Assembly (NCBI RefSeq): GCF_963665245.1
Contig: NZ_OY762267.1
Coordinates: 186,001-250,000, forward strand
Direction: 5' to 3'
Origin: an uncultured Paludibaculum sp.
Lineage (GTDB): Bacteria > Acidobacteriota > Terriglobia > Bryobacterales > Bryobacteraceae
Length of the DNA stretch: 64,000 bases
Part shown: positions 29,772 through 38,044 of the stretch, piece by piece
Layout of the letters: the number at the start of each line of letters is the position of its first letter
Position numbering within the stretch: position 1 is the first letter of the stretch
Program-made: the position numbers and the translations under genes
Notes under the pieces: generated by a model
Told to the model about the DNA's origin: nothing
The model's input: the letters and a program-made list of their open reading frames with translations, nothing else
Databases searched by the model: none

Positions 29772-31904
29772 CTAACGCTGAGCGGGCTTCCAGGTGAAGC
29801 AGGAGCCATCCTTGCGGTCCGGCGCCGGTCCGGGATGATCGGCGGACACAGGGCCCGGTTCTTTCGGGGCGGTGATATAGCGATGCGTCACCAGCGACAA
29901 CAGCAGCGTGTCGCCGCGCTGCAGGTCCACCCACTGGAACGTCTCCGCGTCGCCTGGCTTGCCCGCCTTCATTACGACCTCGCCGGATTTGCCGGCGCCC
30001 GACACGGAGACAAACTGCCCCTGGGCCGTGCGAAGTGCAACCCGGCCGCGTCCACGATCCACAACCTGGAACGCACTGGCCTTCCCTGCCCCGGCCGCCG
30101 TGAGCAGTTTGCCATCGACTGCCGCCAGCCTGTTTCCGCTCGAAAGGTCTGAGAACGTGATCCACTTGCCGGCAGGAATCGGTTGGGTCAGTCCCCTCGA
30201 ACGCGGTTCCAGAACAGTGAAGGAATCGAAGTCGGCCTGCCCGCCGGCGGCGCCGGAGGCATTGTAGTGAAACAGCCCAAAGCGAACGCCCTGAAATGTC
30301 TTGAGCTGGAAGGCGAGGATGAGTTCGGGACCGATATCTTTGAACTCCTTTCCGTTCGCGCTGTAGCTGAAGCGAGCGGTGTCCTTGTCGAAATCACAAT
30401 GGACCCGAAGCCGGACGCGGGTTCCTGCCAGCGCCTCACGAATGGGTTTGCCGGCACGCTGATCGTAGAACTCCAATGCGAACTGATCTTCCCGGCGCGA
30501 CACCCCGACCCAGGAGTAGGGCAGGTTCAAGAGGGCTAGTCCGGCGGCATCGCCGTTCTTGAGCCCCGCGGCGTCCACTTCCGTTGTGGCGATGGATTCC
30601 GGGCCCATGGCCCGCTGGGTCAGCGTATTCCGCGCCAACCAGAAGTCCGGAGCGGGCAGCGAATGCAGGCGCAGATAGCCGGGGCGCTCTGTCAGCGACC
30701 ACTTGGAGTCGTCGGGCAGATGGTTCCATTGCCAGACCTGCTGAAGCTTGGGGCCGGAGAAATCATCGTTGCGATCGTAGGGCGAGGTGACTGCACTGGT
30801 CCGCCCTGTGTTCGGCTTCACCCACAGCGAGGGCGTGCGGGTGAGATTGCCCGGCAGTCCGAAGTACGGCCAGCCCTCGACCCAGGTCACGGGCGAGAGG
30901 GAGGTCAGTCGGCCTACGGCGTTGTGGTCCTGCATGGAGTAACCCCACCACTCGCCCGTGTCGGTCTCGATGATGCCGCCCTGGTGCAGGGTGAGGCTGA
31001 GGCTCTCACTCGGATTGGGAGGAGTGACTTCAAAGGGCGGGGTGGGCCGGCGGAAGTTCTTCGGCCTATAGCCTTGACCGATGCCCAGGCTCTCGTTCTC
31101 GCTGATCGTCTTCACTTCCCACGGACCGGCCAAGCTCTCGGCCCGGGCGCACTTCATCGGTACGTGCGCGCCAGGGACGGCACTCACGATGTAGTATTTG
31201 CCCTTGATCTTGTAGATGTGCGACCCCTCGCCCATGCCAAGACTCTTGTCGATGAGGACGCGATCTGTGCCAGGCACCAAGGCCGTAAGGTCCGCATTCA
31301 TCTCAACGATTCGTATAGTGGAAGCTCCGTAGACGGCGTAGATCCTGCCATCGTCATCAAAGAGAACCGAAAGGTCGTGCAGGCCTTGCTGGATGCGGTT
31401 GTGCTTCCAGGGACCACGTGGATCGGAAGCGCGGAAGACCTGCAATCCGAATCGGTTTACGTTCGCGAAGATGTAGTACGTCCCGTTGTGGTAGCGGAAG
31501 CTGGGCGCCCAGATGCCCTGGCCATAGATCTCCTTGCCGTCCTCAAGCCGGAAGTCCGGGCCGAGATCGAGGCGGTCGAGGGCGTAGCCGATGATGCGCC
31601 AGTTCACCAGATCCTGAGAGTGCAGGATGGGCAAGCCGGGCATGGTGTGCATGGTGGTGCCGGTGAGGTAGTAGTCCGGGCCGACGCGGATCATATCGGG
31701 ATCGGAGAACTCGTCGTAGAACAGGGGATTCGAGTAGGTTCCGTTTCCGTTGTCCGCAGCCCAGGAGCGCGTCTTGGGCGACTGGGCACTCGCGGATAAG
31801 GCCGCACAGAGCATCGCGATGAGGACGTAGGTTGTCGCACGCACAGCGTTGGCGGATAGGGTCGTCATGAGAGTCATCAATCGATGGGAGTTCCGGAGCC
31901 GCAC
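29772..31904 (-). CDS. Secreted GH43 glycosidase with C-terminal beta-trefoil-like domain
   Basis: 710 residues. The GTG at 31904 is preceded by AGGAGGAGG (31918-31926), and a signal peptide ends near ALSASAQS. The five-bladed propeller has the GH43 triad: Asp in FSDPDMIRV, Asp in GLHDLSVLFDDDG and Glu in MGEGSHIYK. A GH43-type beta-sandwich follows (about 375-590, DDFSGPKLQQVWQWNHLP). The last 120 residues (GKWITFSDLSSGNRLAAVDG, then QFVSVSGAGKSGEVV) repeat like a fascin or beta-trefoil fold, possibly a sugar-binding module. Likely beta-xylosidase or arabinofuranosidase. Confidence 0.92.
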   Translation of the reverse strand: MRLRNSHRLMTLMTTLSANAVRATTYVLIAMLCAALSASAQSPKTRSWAADNGNGTYSNPLFYDEFSDPDMIRVGPDYYLTGTTMHTMPGLPILHSQDLVNWRIIGYALDRLDLGPDFRLEDGKEIYGQGIWAPSFRYHNGTYYIFANVNRFGLQVFRASDPRGPWKHNRIQQGLHDLSVLFDDDGRIYAVYGASTIRIVEMNADLTALVPGTDRVLIDKSLGMGEGSHIYKIKGKYYIVSAVPGAHVPMKCARAESLAGPWEVKTISENESLGIGQGYRPKNFRRPTPPFEVTPPNPSESLSLTLHQGGIIETDTGEWWGYSMQDHNAVGRLTSLSPVTWVEGWPYFGLPGNLTRTPSLWVKPNTGRTSAVTSPYDRNDDFSGPKLQQVWQWNHLPDDSKWSLTERPGYLRLHSLPAPDFWLARNTLTQRAMGPESIATTEVDAAGLKNGDAAGLALLNLPYSWVGVSRREDQFALEFYDQRAGKPIREALAGTRVRLRVHCDFDKDTARFSYSANGKEFKDIGPELILAFQLKTFQGVRFGLFHYNASGAAGGQADFDSFTVLEPRSRGLTQPIPAGKWITFSDLSSGNRLAAVDGKLLTAAGAGKASAFQVVDRGRGRVALRTAQGQFVSVSGAGKSGEVVMKAGKPGDAETFQWVDLQRGDTLLLSLVTHRYITAPKEPGPVSADHPGPAPDRKDGSCFTWKPAQR

Positions 31905-32302
31905 GTTGGTCTATTTCCCTCCTCCTGTGATACCGGCAGGTGCAGCGGCTTTTCCGAAAACACTTGGAACCGAAGCGTTACCGCACCAACGACGATGGCT
32001 GCGTCAGTTCCGAAGACAATCGATCGGAAAGACATGAGGAGATCTCCGGACCGGCTTGGGCTAATGTGGAAGGTGTTCCATCGATCCGCCCTGCATGCGC
32101 TTGCATGAGTAGACAGCAGCGAGTCTATCGCGGCAAGGCACGAGAGTCAAATGTGCCGCAGCCAATTCCCGTCAGGCCACTTTGACTTCCGGCGCTCGAT
32201 GCAATACAGTGCTGTGAAAGCGTTACCAGGATCCCGGGCTACGCATGCGTTCGGAGTCAACGGTGCACGACAACAGGGACCACAACAGAGCAAAGCCAGC
32301 GC
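31905..32302. other. Intergenic control region between GH43 and GH8 units
   Basis: 398 bases without a credible gene. It contains a CcpA/LacI-like site at 32215-32228, a ten-base palindrome ACGCATGCGT at 32241-32250, and two copies of AAGCGTTACC (31973-31982 and 32218-32227). The GH43 ribosome-binding site lies at its left edge. The promoters of both divergent units must be here. Confidence 0.6.
32215..32228. promoter_or_regulatory. LacI/CcpA-type operator candidate
   Basis: TGAAAGCGTTACCA agrees at every constrained position with the LacI-superfamily catabolite-type consensus TGWAARCGYTWNCA. It sits between the divergent GH43 and GH8 units. The regulator is probably the LacI protein encoded at 36957, by inference. 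Confidence 0.55.
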
Positions 32303-32458
32303 ATGGAATTAGGAGCTAGGCGAGTGACGAAACTGATTCTGTTTGAGGTGAGTCTGGACGGACAGATAGTCACGATACTCCGGAGACTTGCGGCCGAATT
32401 GAACCGGCAGCCCTACTTCATCGTGTGGCACGTGTTAGAAACACAGAGGATGAAATGA
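32303..32458 (+). CDS. Possible 51-residue leader ORF overlapping the GH8 start
   Basis: An ATG at 32303 opens a short frame (begins MELGARRVTKLILFEVSLDG, ends VLETQRMK) that stops at TGA 32456-32458. That stop overlaps the GH8 ATG at 32455 in the ATGA arrangement typical of translational coupling. There is no strong ribosome-binding site and no recognisable family, so it may be chance or a coupling leader peptide. Confidence 0.3.
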   Translation: MELGARRVTKLILFEVSLDGQIVTILRRLAAELNRQPYFIVWHVLETQRMK

Positions 32459-33849
32459 CTATTCGTGTGTGTCTCCCTGGTCAATACCGGGCATCGCCGT
32501 TGCTTTGCTTGCCGCGGCGTCAAAGTGGTTCCAAGGCCAATCCAGGTAGATGCTGGAGTCAGGCTCATTGTCTGTTTGTCGCCATTGTGCTCTGCAGCAT
32601 CGGAGCACCAGCCGCACAACCCGGCGCAGATCCTCATAAGGATCGCCCAGCGGCCGCCAAGGCCGGCGCTTTTGCGACCAAGCGTTACAGGAACCTTTTC
32701 CGGGAGGCCGGGCACTCGCAGAAGGAGATCTTGGCCAAGGTCCAGACTGCCCTCCAACAATTGTTCCATGGCGACCCGGAGACGCAGACGGTTTATTACG
32801 AAGCGGGGCGGAATGCGAATGGGCCGCTGGCTTACCTAAGCGACATCAATAACCACGACGTGCGCTCGGAGGGCATGTCGTACGGCATGATGATCGCGGT
32901 GCAACTGAACAGGAAGTTCGAGTTCGACGCGTTGTGGAACTGGTCGAAGACGTATATGTATCAGACGTTGCCCACCCATCCGTCGTTCGGATACTTCTCA
33001 TGGTCGATGAAGCTGGACGGCACGCCGAACAGCGAGTCGCCGGCTCCGGATGGGGAAGAGTACTGGGCACTGGCACTGTACTTCGCCTCCGGCCGATGGG
33101 GTAACGGCAAGGGCATCTACGACTATCGAGCCGAAGCCGACCGGCTGTTGGACAGCATGAAGAATCGCAAGATCATTGATGGCCCCACCAACCGGGGTGC
33201 GGAGACCGGTGGGCCGGAGTTTCATCCCGAACACAAGATGGTGCGGTTCACTCCGAACCTGAGGCGTCCCGATCACACGGATCCCTCCTACCATTTGCCG
33301 GCCTTCTACGAACTGTGGGCGCGGTGGGGGCCTGCGGCGGACCGTCCGTTTTGGGCGGAGGCTGCCCAGGTGAGCCGTGAGTATCTGCAGAAGGCAACGC
33401 ATCCGGTGACCGCGTTGGCACCGAACTACGCTAACTACGACGGCACACCCGTGCCCGGGGCCGGCGGACAGAACGGGAACTTCGGACCCGATGCCTGGCG
33501 TACGGCGGCGAACTGGGCAGTGGACTGGTCGTGGTGGGCGGTCGATGCGCGCGAGCGGGTGTTGAGCGACAAGATCCAGACGTTCTTCGCATCGCAGAAT
33601 ATCGACTCGTATGTCAACCGGTACACGCTGGAGGGTAAGCCGCTGGGCGGTTCGCACTCGACCGCGCTGGTGGCGGCGAATGCGGTGGCGAGCCTGGCGG
33701 CCACGAACAAGGAAAGAGCGGCCCAGTTCGTCGAGGCGCTGTGGACGGCGGAGATTCCCTCGGGCCGCTACCGCTACTACGACGGCATGTGGTATCTCAT
33801 GGGGCTGCTGCATGTGAGCGGCGAATTCCGCATCTGGGCACCGAAATAG
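32455..33849 (+). CDS. GH8 reducing-end xylose-releasing exo-oligoxylanase-like enzyme
   Basis: 464 residues if started at the ATG at 32455. A hydrophobic segment (CLFVAIVLCSIGAPAAQP, about 40-60) could be a late signal peptide. The (alpha/alpha)6 barrel signature NNHDVRSEGMSYGMMIAVQ carries the general-acid Glu and is very close to the Rex enzymes of GH8. Other conserved stretches are FGYFSWSMKLDGTP, DGEEYWALALYFASGRWG and YRYYDGMWYLMGLLHVSG. Rex-type enzymes release xylose from the reducing end of xylo-oligosaccharides. The MFS transporter starts three bases after the stop. Confidence 0.93.
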   Translation: MTIRVCLPGQYRASPLLCLPRRQSGSKANPGRCWSQAHCLFVAIVLCSIGAPAAQPGADPHKDRPAAAKAGAFATKRYRNLFREAGHSQKEILAKVQTALQQLFHGDPETQTVYYEAGRNANGPLAYLSDINNHDVRSEGMSYGMMIAVQLNRKFEFDALWNWSKTYMYQTLPTHPSFGYFSWSMKLDGTPNSESPAPDGEEYWALALYFASGRWGNGKGIYDYRAEADRLLDSMKNRKIIDGPTNRGAETGGPEFHPEHKMVRFTPNLRRPDHTDPSYHLPAFYELWARWGPAADRPFWAEAAQVSREYLQKATHPVTALAPNYANYDGTPVPGAGGQNGNFGPDAWRTAANWAVDWSWWAVDARERVLSDKIQTFFASQNIDSYVNRYTLEGKPLGGSHSTALVAANAVASLAATNKERAAQFVEALWTAEIPSGRYRYYDGMWYLMGLLHVSGEFRIWAPK

Positions 33850-33851
33850 TC

Positions 33852-35129
33852 ATGCCCAAAATCAAAGCCCTCCGATGGTGGATGATCGGTCTGATCATGC
33901 TGGGGTCGGTGATCAATTACCTGACGCGCAGCACGCTCGCAGTGGCCGCTCCGACGCTGCTGCAGGAACTACACATCAGCGCGAAGGAGTACTCCTGGAT
34001 TGTCGGTACGTTCCAGGGCGCCATCATGGCGCAGCCGGTGTGCGGCTATGTACTGGACGTGCTGGGGCTCAAGGTGGGGTTCGCGATCTTTGCGATCACC
34101 TGGTCACTCATCAACATGGCGCACTCGCTCGCCGGGAGTTGGCAGGCGTTGGCATGGCTTCGTGGCGCGCTGGGGTTCGCCGAAGGCTCCGCCAATCCGG
34201 CGGGGATGAAGGCGACGGCCGAGTGGTTCCCGGCTAAGGAGCGGGGCCTGGCGGGCGGGGTGTACAACATTGGGGCGTCGGTGGGTTCGATGCTGGCGCC
34301 ACCCTTGGTGGCGTGGGCTATTCTGGCCTACAACTGGCGCGCTGCGTTTCTGATTACCGGCGCGCTGGGCCTGGTTTGGGTGGCCTTGTGGATGTTCCTG
34401 TATCAATCGCCGGAGCGGCATCCCGCGCTCTCAAGCGAGGAGAAGGCGTACATCGCAGCCGGGCAGGAGAAGCACCTGCAGAGCGATGGATCGCGGCCAT
34501 CACTGGGCAAGATTCTGGTGCAGCGGAACTTCTGGGGTATCGCGCTGCCGCGGTTCCTGGCGGATCCGACATGGGGCACGCTGAGCTTCTGGCTGCCACT
34601 GTACCTGAGCAGCGTCCGCCACATGGATCTGAAGCACATCGCCATGTTTGCCTGGATGCCGTTCCTGGCGGCGGACTTCGGGTGCGTGTTCGGCGGCCTG
34701 GTGTCAATGAGGCTGCAGAAACTGGCGGGCCTCAGCCTGATCAACGCGCGGCGTTGCGCCTTCACCCTGGGTGCGGTGCTGATGCTAGGCGTGGGATTTG
34801 TGGGGTTCGTAGAGAGCCCGTATGCGGCGATCGCGCTGCTAAGTCTGGCCGGTTTTGCGCATCAGACACTCTCAGTGACGGTGATCACGATGGCATCGGA
34901 CTTGTTTCGGAGGAATGAGGTCGCCACGGCGGCCGGCATGGCTGGAACGTTCGGCAACGCGGGCCTGTTAATCTTCTCGTTGCTGATCGGCGGTCTGGTG
35001 GCAACGGTTGGCTACACGCCGTTCTTCATCTGCCTGGGACTACTGGATCTACTGGGCGCCGCGGTGTTGTGGACGTTGGTGCGCGAACGACGGGCGGAGG
35101 GACCACAAGCCGTGAAGGGAGCGATGTGA
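33852..35129 (+). CDS. MFS transporter, anion:cation symporter (hexuronate-type)
   Basis: 425 residues, about 12 helices. The N-terminus RWWMIGLIMLGSVINYLTRST and the loop RGALGFAEGSANPAGMKATAEWFPAKERG (seen in two parts) are typical of the ACS family that includes ExuT and GudP. The position between a GH8 and a GH43 enzyme suggests uptake of glucuronic or aldotetraouronic side-chain sugars, or of small xylan products. The ATG at 33852 follows the GH8 stop directly; the open frame to 33741 is inside GH8. Confidence 0.9.
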   Translation: MPKIKALRWWMIGLIMLGSVINYLTRSTLAVAAPTLLQELHISAKEYSWIVGTFQGAIMAQPVCGYVLDVLGLKVGFAIFAITWSLINMAHSLAGSWQALAWLRGALGFAEGSANPAGMKATAEWFPAKERGLAGGVYNIGASVGSMLAPPLVAWAILAYNWRAAFLITGALGLVWVALWMFLYQSPERHPALSSEEKAYIAAGQEKHLQSDGSRPSLGKILVQRNFWGIALPRFLADPTWGTLSFWLPLYLSSVRHMDLKHIAMFAWMPFLAADFGCVFGGLVSMRLQKLAGLSLINARRCAFTLGAVLMLGVGFVGFVESPYAAIALLSLAGFAHQTLSVTVITMASDLFRRNEVATAAGMAGTFGNAGLLIFSLLIGGLVATVGYTPFFICLGLLDLLGAAVLWTLVRERRAEGPQAVKGAM

Positions 35130-35131
35130 AT

Positions 35132-36802
35132 ATGGCGAAAGAGAAGGCACTGATCCGGAATCCGATCCTGCCGGGGTTCAATCCGGATCCGTCCATTGTC
35201 CGGGTGGGCGATGACTACTACATTGCTACGTCCACCTTCGAGTGGTTCCCCGGCGTACAGATCCACCACTCCCGCGACCTGATCCACTGGCGTCTGGTGG
35301 GCCGGCCGCTGAACCGCGGCAGCCAGCTGAACATGTTGGGCGATCCCGACTCGTGCGGCGTCTGGGCTCCCTGCCTGAGCTATGCGGACGGCCTCTTCTG
35401 GCTGATCTACACGGACGTGAAGAGGTATGGGCGGACGACTCAATCGGGCTCCGCCGGCGCCTCGCTGCGGGATACGCACAACTATCTGGTTACGAGTCAG
35501 AGCATTGACGGCGTATGGTCGGATCCGGTCTACCTGAACAGCAGCGGGTTCGATCCCTCGCTGTTTCACGACGACGGCGGCAGGAAATACCTGGTGAACA
35601 TGCGATGGGATCACCGGCCGGGGTTCAATCGATTCTCGGGGATCGCGCTGCAGGAGTACTCGCCGGTCGAGCGTGCGCTGACCGGCCCGGTTCATCTGAT
35701 CTTCCGCGGCACGCAGATCGGGTTTACGGAAGGACCGCACCTCTACCAGCGGGGCGGGTATTACTACCTGCTGACCGCGGAAGGGGGCACTGGATGGGGT
35801 CATGCGGTGACGATGGCGCGGTCACGTGAACTGACGGGGCCCTATGAATTGCATCCGGACGTCTACGTGCTGACATCACGTCATCGGCCGGATCTTGAAT
35901 TGCAGCGCGCCGGGCACGCGGATCTGGTGGAGACGCAGGCCGGCGACACGTATCTGGTCCACCTCTGCGGGCGGCCCATTCGCAACCGCGGGCGCTGCAT
36001 CCTGGGGCGGGAGACCGCAATTCAGAGGACGGTGTGGGGCGAGGACGGCTGGCTGCGCACCGCCGAAGGCACCGGTCTGCCGCTGAGCGCGGTGGTAGCG
36101 CCAGAGTTGCAGCCGTGCGTCTTCCCTCCACAGCCTGAACGCGAGGACTTCAACGGACCGGAACTGCCGTTGGATTTCCAGTGGCTGCGGTCGCCGTGGC
36201 CGGAAGAGCTCTTCAGCCTGACGGAGCGGCCGGGCCACCTGCGTCTCTATGGCCGCGAGACAATCGGCAGCCTGTTCCGGCAGTCGCTGGTGGCGCGACG
36301 GCAGCAGGCGCACTGTTATTGCGCCGAGACGTCGATGGAGTTCGAGCCGGATGGGTTTGCGCAGATGGCCGGGCTGGTCTGCTATTACAACGGCAGCAAG
36401 TTCCACTACCTGTACGTTTCGCGCGATGAGGAGCTCGGCAAGCACGTCCGAGTGATGTCGTGCCTGCCCGACCAGGTCCAGTCGGACGTATTCAGCGCGG
36501 CTGTCGCGATTGCGGATGGGACGCCGGTGCAACTGCGGGTTGAGGTGGATTTCGAGCGGCTGTTCTTCGCATTTCGGGCCGGAGATGGCGAATGGCGCCG
36601 GATGCCGGGTCCGCTGGATGCCAGTATTCTGTCGGACGAGGCGTCTGTTCCGGGCACTCCGAACTTCACAGGGGCGTTTGTCGGGGTCTGCTGCCAGGAC
36701 ATGGCCGGTACGCGGCGGCCGGCCGATTTCGATCATTTCACATACCGGGAGCGTGAGTATCGCGCGGATCCATTCGCCAGTGAGGGCCAGGCACTGTCAT
36801 AG
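35132..36802 (+). CDS. GH43 beta-xylosidase (subfamily 11-like), cytoplasmic
   Basis: 556 residues without a signal peptide. The N-terminus NPILPGFNPDPSIVRVGDDY with the general base Asp, the second Asp in SSGFDPSLFHDDGG and the acid Glu in GFTEGPHLYQRGG form the GH43 triad. A C-terminal beta-sandwich domain (about 360-550) closes the active site in this subfamily, as in the Selenomonas-type beta-xylosidases. It would hydrolyse imported xylo-oligosaccharides. A GTG at 35126 overlapping the MFS stop is an alternative start; GGGAG at 35117-35121 fits the ATG. Confidence 0.94.
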   Translation: MAKEKALIRNPILPGFNPDPSIVRVGDDYYIATSTFEWFPGVQIHHSRDLIHWRLVGRPLNRGSQLNMLGDPDSCGVWAPCLSYADGLFWLIYTDVKRYGRTTQSGSAGASLRDTHNYLVTSQSIDGVWSDPVYLNSSGFDPSLFHDDGGRKYLVNMRWDHRPGFNRFSGIALQEYSPVERALTGPVHLIFRGTQIGFTEGPHLYQRGGYYYLLTAEGGTGWGHAVTMARSRELTGPYELHPDVYVLTSRHRPDLELQRAGHADLVETQAGDTYLVHLCGRPIRNRGRCILGRETAIQRTVWGEDGWLRTAEGTGLPLSAVVAPELQPCVFPPQPEREDFNGPELPLDFQWLRSPWPEELFSLTERPGHLRLYGRETIGSLFRQSLVARRQQAHCYCAETSMEFEPDGFAQMAGLVCYYNGSKFHYLYVSRDEELGKHVRVMSCLPDQVQSDVFSAAVAIADGTPVQLRVEVDFERLFFAFRAGDGEWRRMPGPLDASILSDEASVPGTPNFTGAFVGVCCQDMAGTRRPADFDHFTYREREYRADPFASEGQALS

Positions 36803-36856
36803 AGTGGACGCGCTGCCACTCCCATCCTCCGGACAGACGCTCTCTTTATCGCCCCC

Positions 36857-36883
36857 CCGGCCCGCCCTCTTCAAGGGCGCCGG
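36857..36883 (+). terminator. GC-rich hairpin between GH43 and the LacI gene
   Basis: A stem of CGCCCT/AGGGCG around a five-base loop is extended by CCGG/CCGG after a two-base bulge. Only TTT appears shortly downstream, so it may attenuate rather than stop transcription into the regulator gene. Confidence 0.35.
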
Positions 36884-36956
36884 AGCCTTTGTGCGGCTGC
36901 GGACATTCTATGCTCGTCAGTTCATGGCAGAATGTCGGTCAGAAGGATCGAGGCGT

Positions 36957-38003
36957 ATGACCACTAGATCGCGAGTCCGGCTGAAGGACATCGCAATGGA
37001 CCTGCACCTTTCTGTGGTGACGGTTTCCAGAGCTCTGCAGAATCGGAGGGATATCAGCACCGAAACAAGAGAACGCGTACTGCAGCGGGTCCGGGAACTG
37101 AACTACAAGCCCAATCTTGCCGCCCGCACCCTCGCAACGGGCCGCACGTACTCCATCGGATTGGTGGTGCCATCGTTTCTACACCCTTTCTTTGCCGAAG
37201 TCGCAAAGGGTATCGTGGACACTATCCGTCCGAAGGGATATGGGCTGCTGATCGCCTCTTCAAACGACGATGTCGAAATGGAGAAGCGCGAGACCGAGCA
37301 CCTGTTAGCGCGGCAGGTGGATGCGCTCATCGTTGCGTCCGTCCAGCATTCGCCGGAATTCATGCAGGGAATTCAAGCGCGAGGCTCCGCCTGCGTTCTG
37401 GTCGATAGGATGTTGCCTGGATTGCGGGCGAACCATGTGGGTGCCGATGACAGCGAGATTGGACGAATTGCGACGCAGCACCTGGCCGATCAGGGTTGCC
37501 GGCGGATTGCGCACATCCGGGGCCCGGAGATCAGCACCGCGACCGGCCGGCTCGAGGGCTACCAATCCGTACTCAAAGAGCTTGGTATGCCGATCGCTCA
37601 CGAAATGATCGCAACGGCCGCGACCGCGGATAGCGGAGCCGAAGAGTGTGGGCGCAGTGCGATGCTCCAACTCCTGAGCCTGCGGCCGCGCCCTGACGGC
37701 GTTTTCGTCTTCAACGACGGTTTGGCGGTGGGTGCGATGGGTGCGATTCTGTCAGCCGGACTGCGCATCCCCAGGGACATCGCGCTGGTTGGCTGCGGGA
37801 ACGTACGGTGGGCCCACCAACTGCGGGTTCCGCTGTCCAGCGTGGACCAGGGTGCGATCAAGATCGGAGAACTGGCGGGCAGGATGGCGTTGAAGCTAGT
37901 GGTGGAAAAGGCGTCTCCCAGCATCCGGGATTCGCTCGTCCCCGCGAAACTGGTGGTTCGCGAGTCGAGCGTGAGGACGCGCGCGGTTCCCAACAGACAC
38001 TGA
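36957..38003 (+). CDS. LacI-family transcriptional regulator
   Basis: 348 residues. The helix-turn-helix RVRLKDIAMDLHLSVVTVSRALQ and hinge helix region YKPNLAARTLATGRTYSIG lead into a periplasmic-binding-protein-like sensor domain (GLVVPSFLHPFFAEVAKG; DGVFVFNDGLAVGAMGAI; ALVGCGN). It follows GH43 in the same direction and probably senses a xylan-derived sugar. Palindromes at 25953-25966 and 32215-32228 are candidate targets. The ATG at 36957 is the first sensible start; upstream codons lie within GH43 or the gap. Confidence 0.94.
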   Translation: MTTRSRVRLKDIAMDLHLSVVTVSRALQNRRDISTETRERVLQRVRELNYKPNLAARTLATGRTYSIGLVVPSFLHPFFAEVAKGIVDTIRPKGYGLLIASSNDDVEMEKRETEHLLARQVDALIVASVQHSPEFMQGIQARGSACVLVDRMLPGLRANHVGADDSEIGRIATQHLADQGCRRIAHIRGPEISTATGRLEGYQSVLKELGMPIAHEMIATAATADSGAEECGRSAMLQLLSLRPRPDGVFVFNDGLAVGAMGAILSAGLRIPRDIALVGCGNVRWAHQLRVPLSSVDQGAIKIGELAGRMALKLVVEKASPSIRDSLVPAKLVVRESSVRTRAVPNRH

Positions 38004-38044
38004 GATCCTCCGTGTGCGGACGGGCCCTTCCCTGGGAAAGCAGC

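Noticed and set aside
28026..30152. 708-residue plus-strand frame
   Set aside because: It spans the ends of two real minus-strand genes (acetylesterase and GH43), so it cannot be a natural gene; composition is antisense-like.
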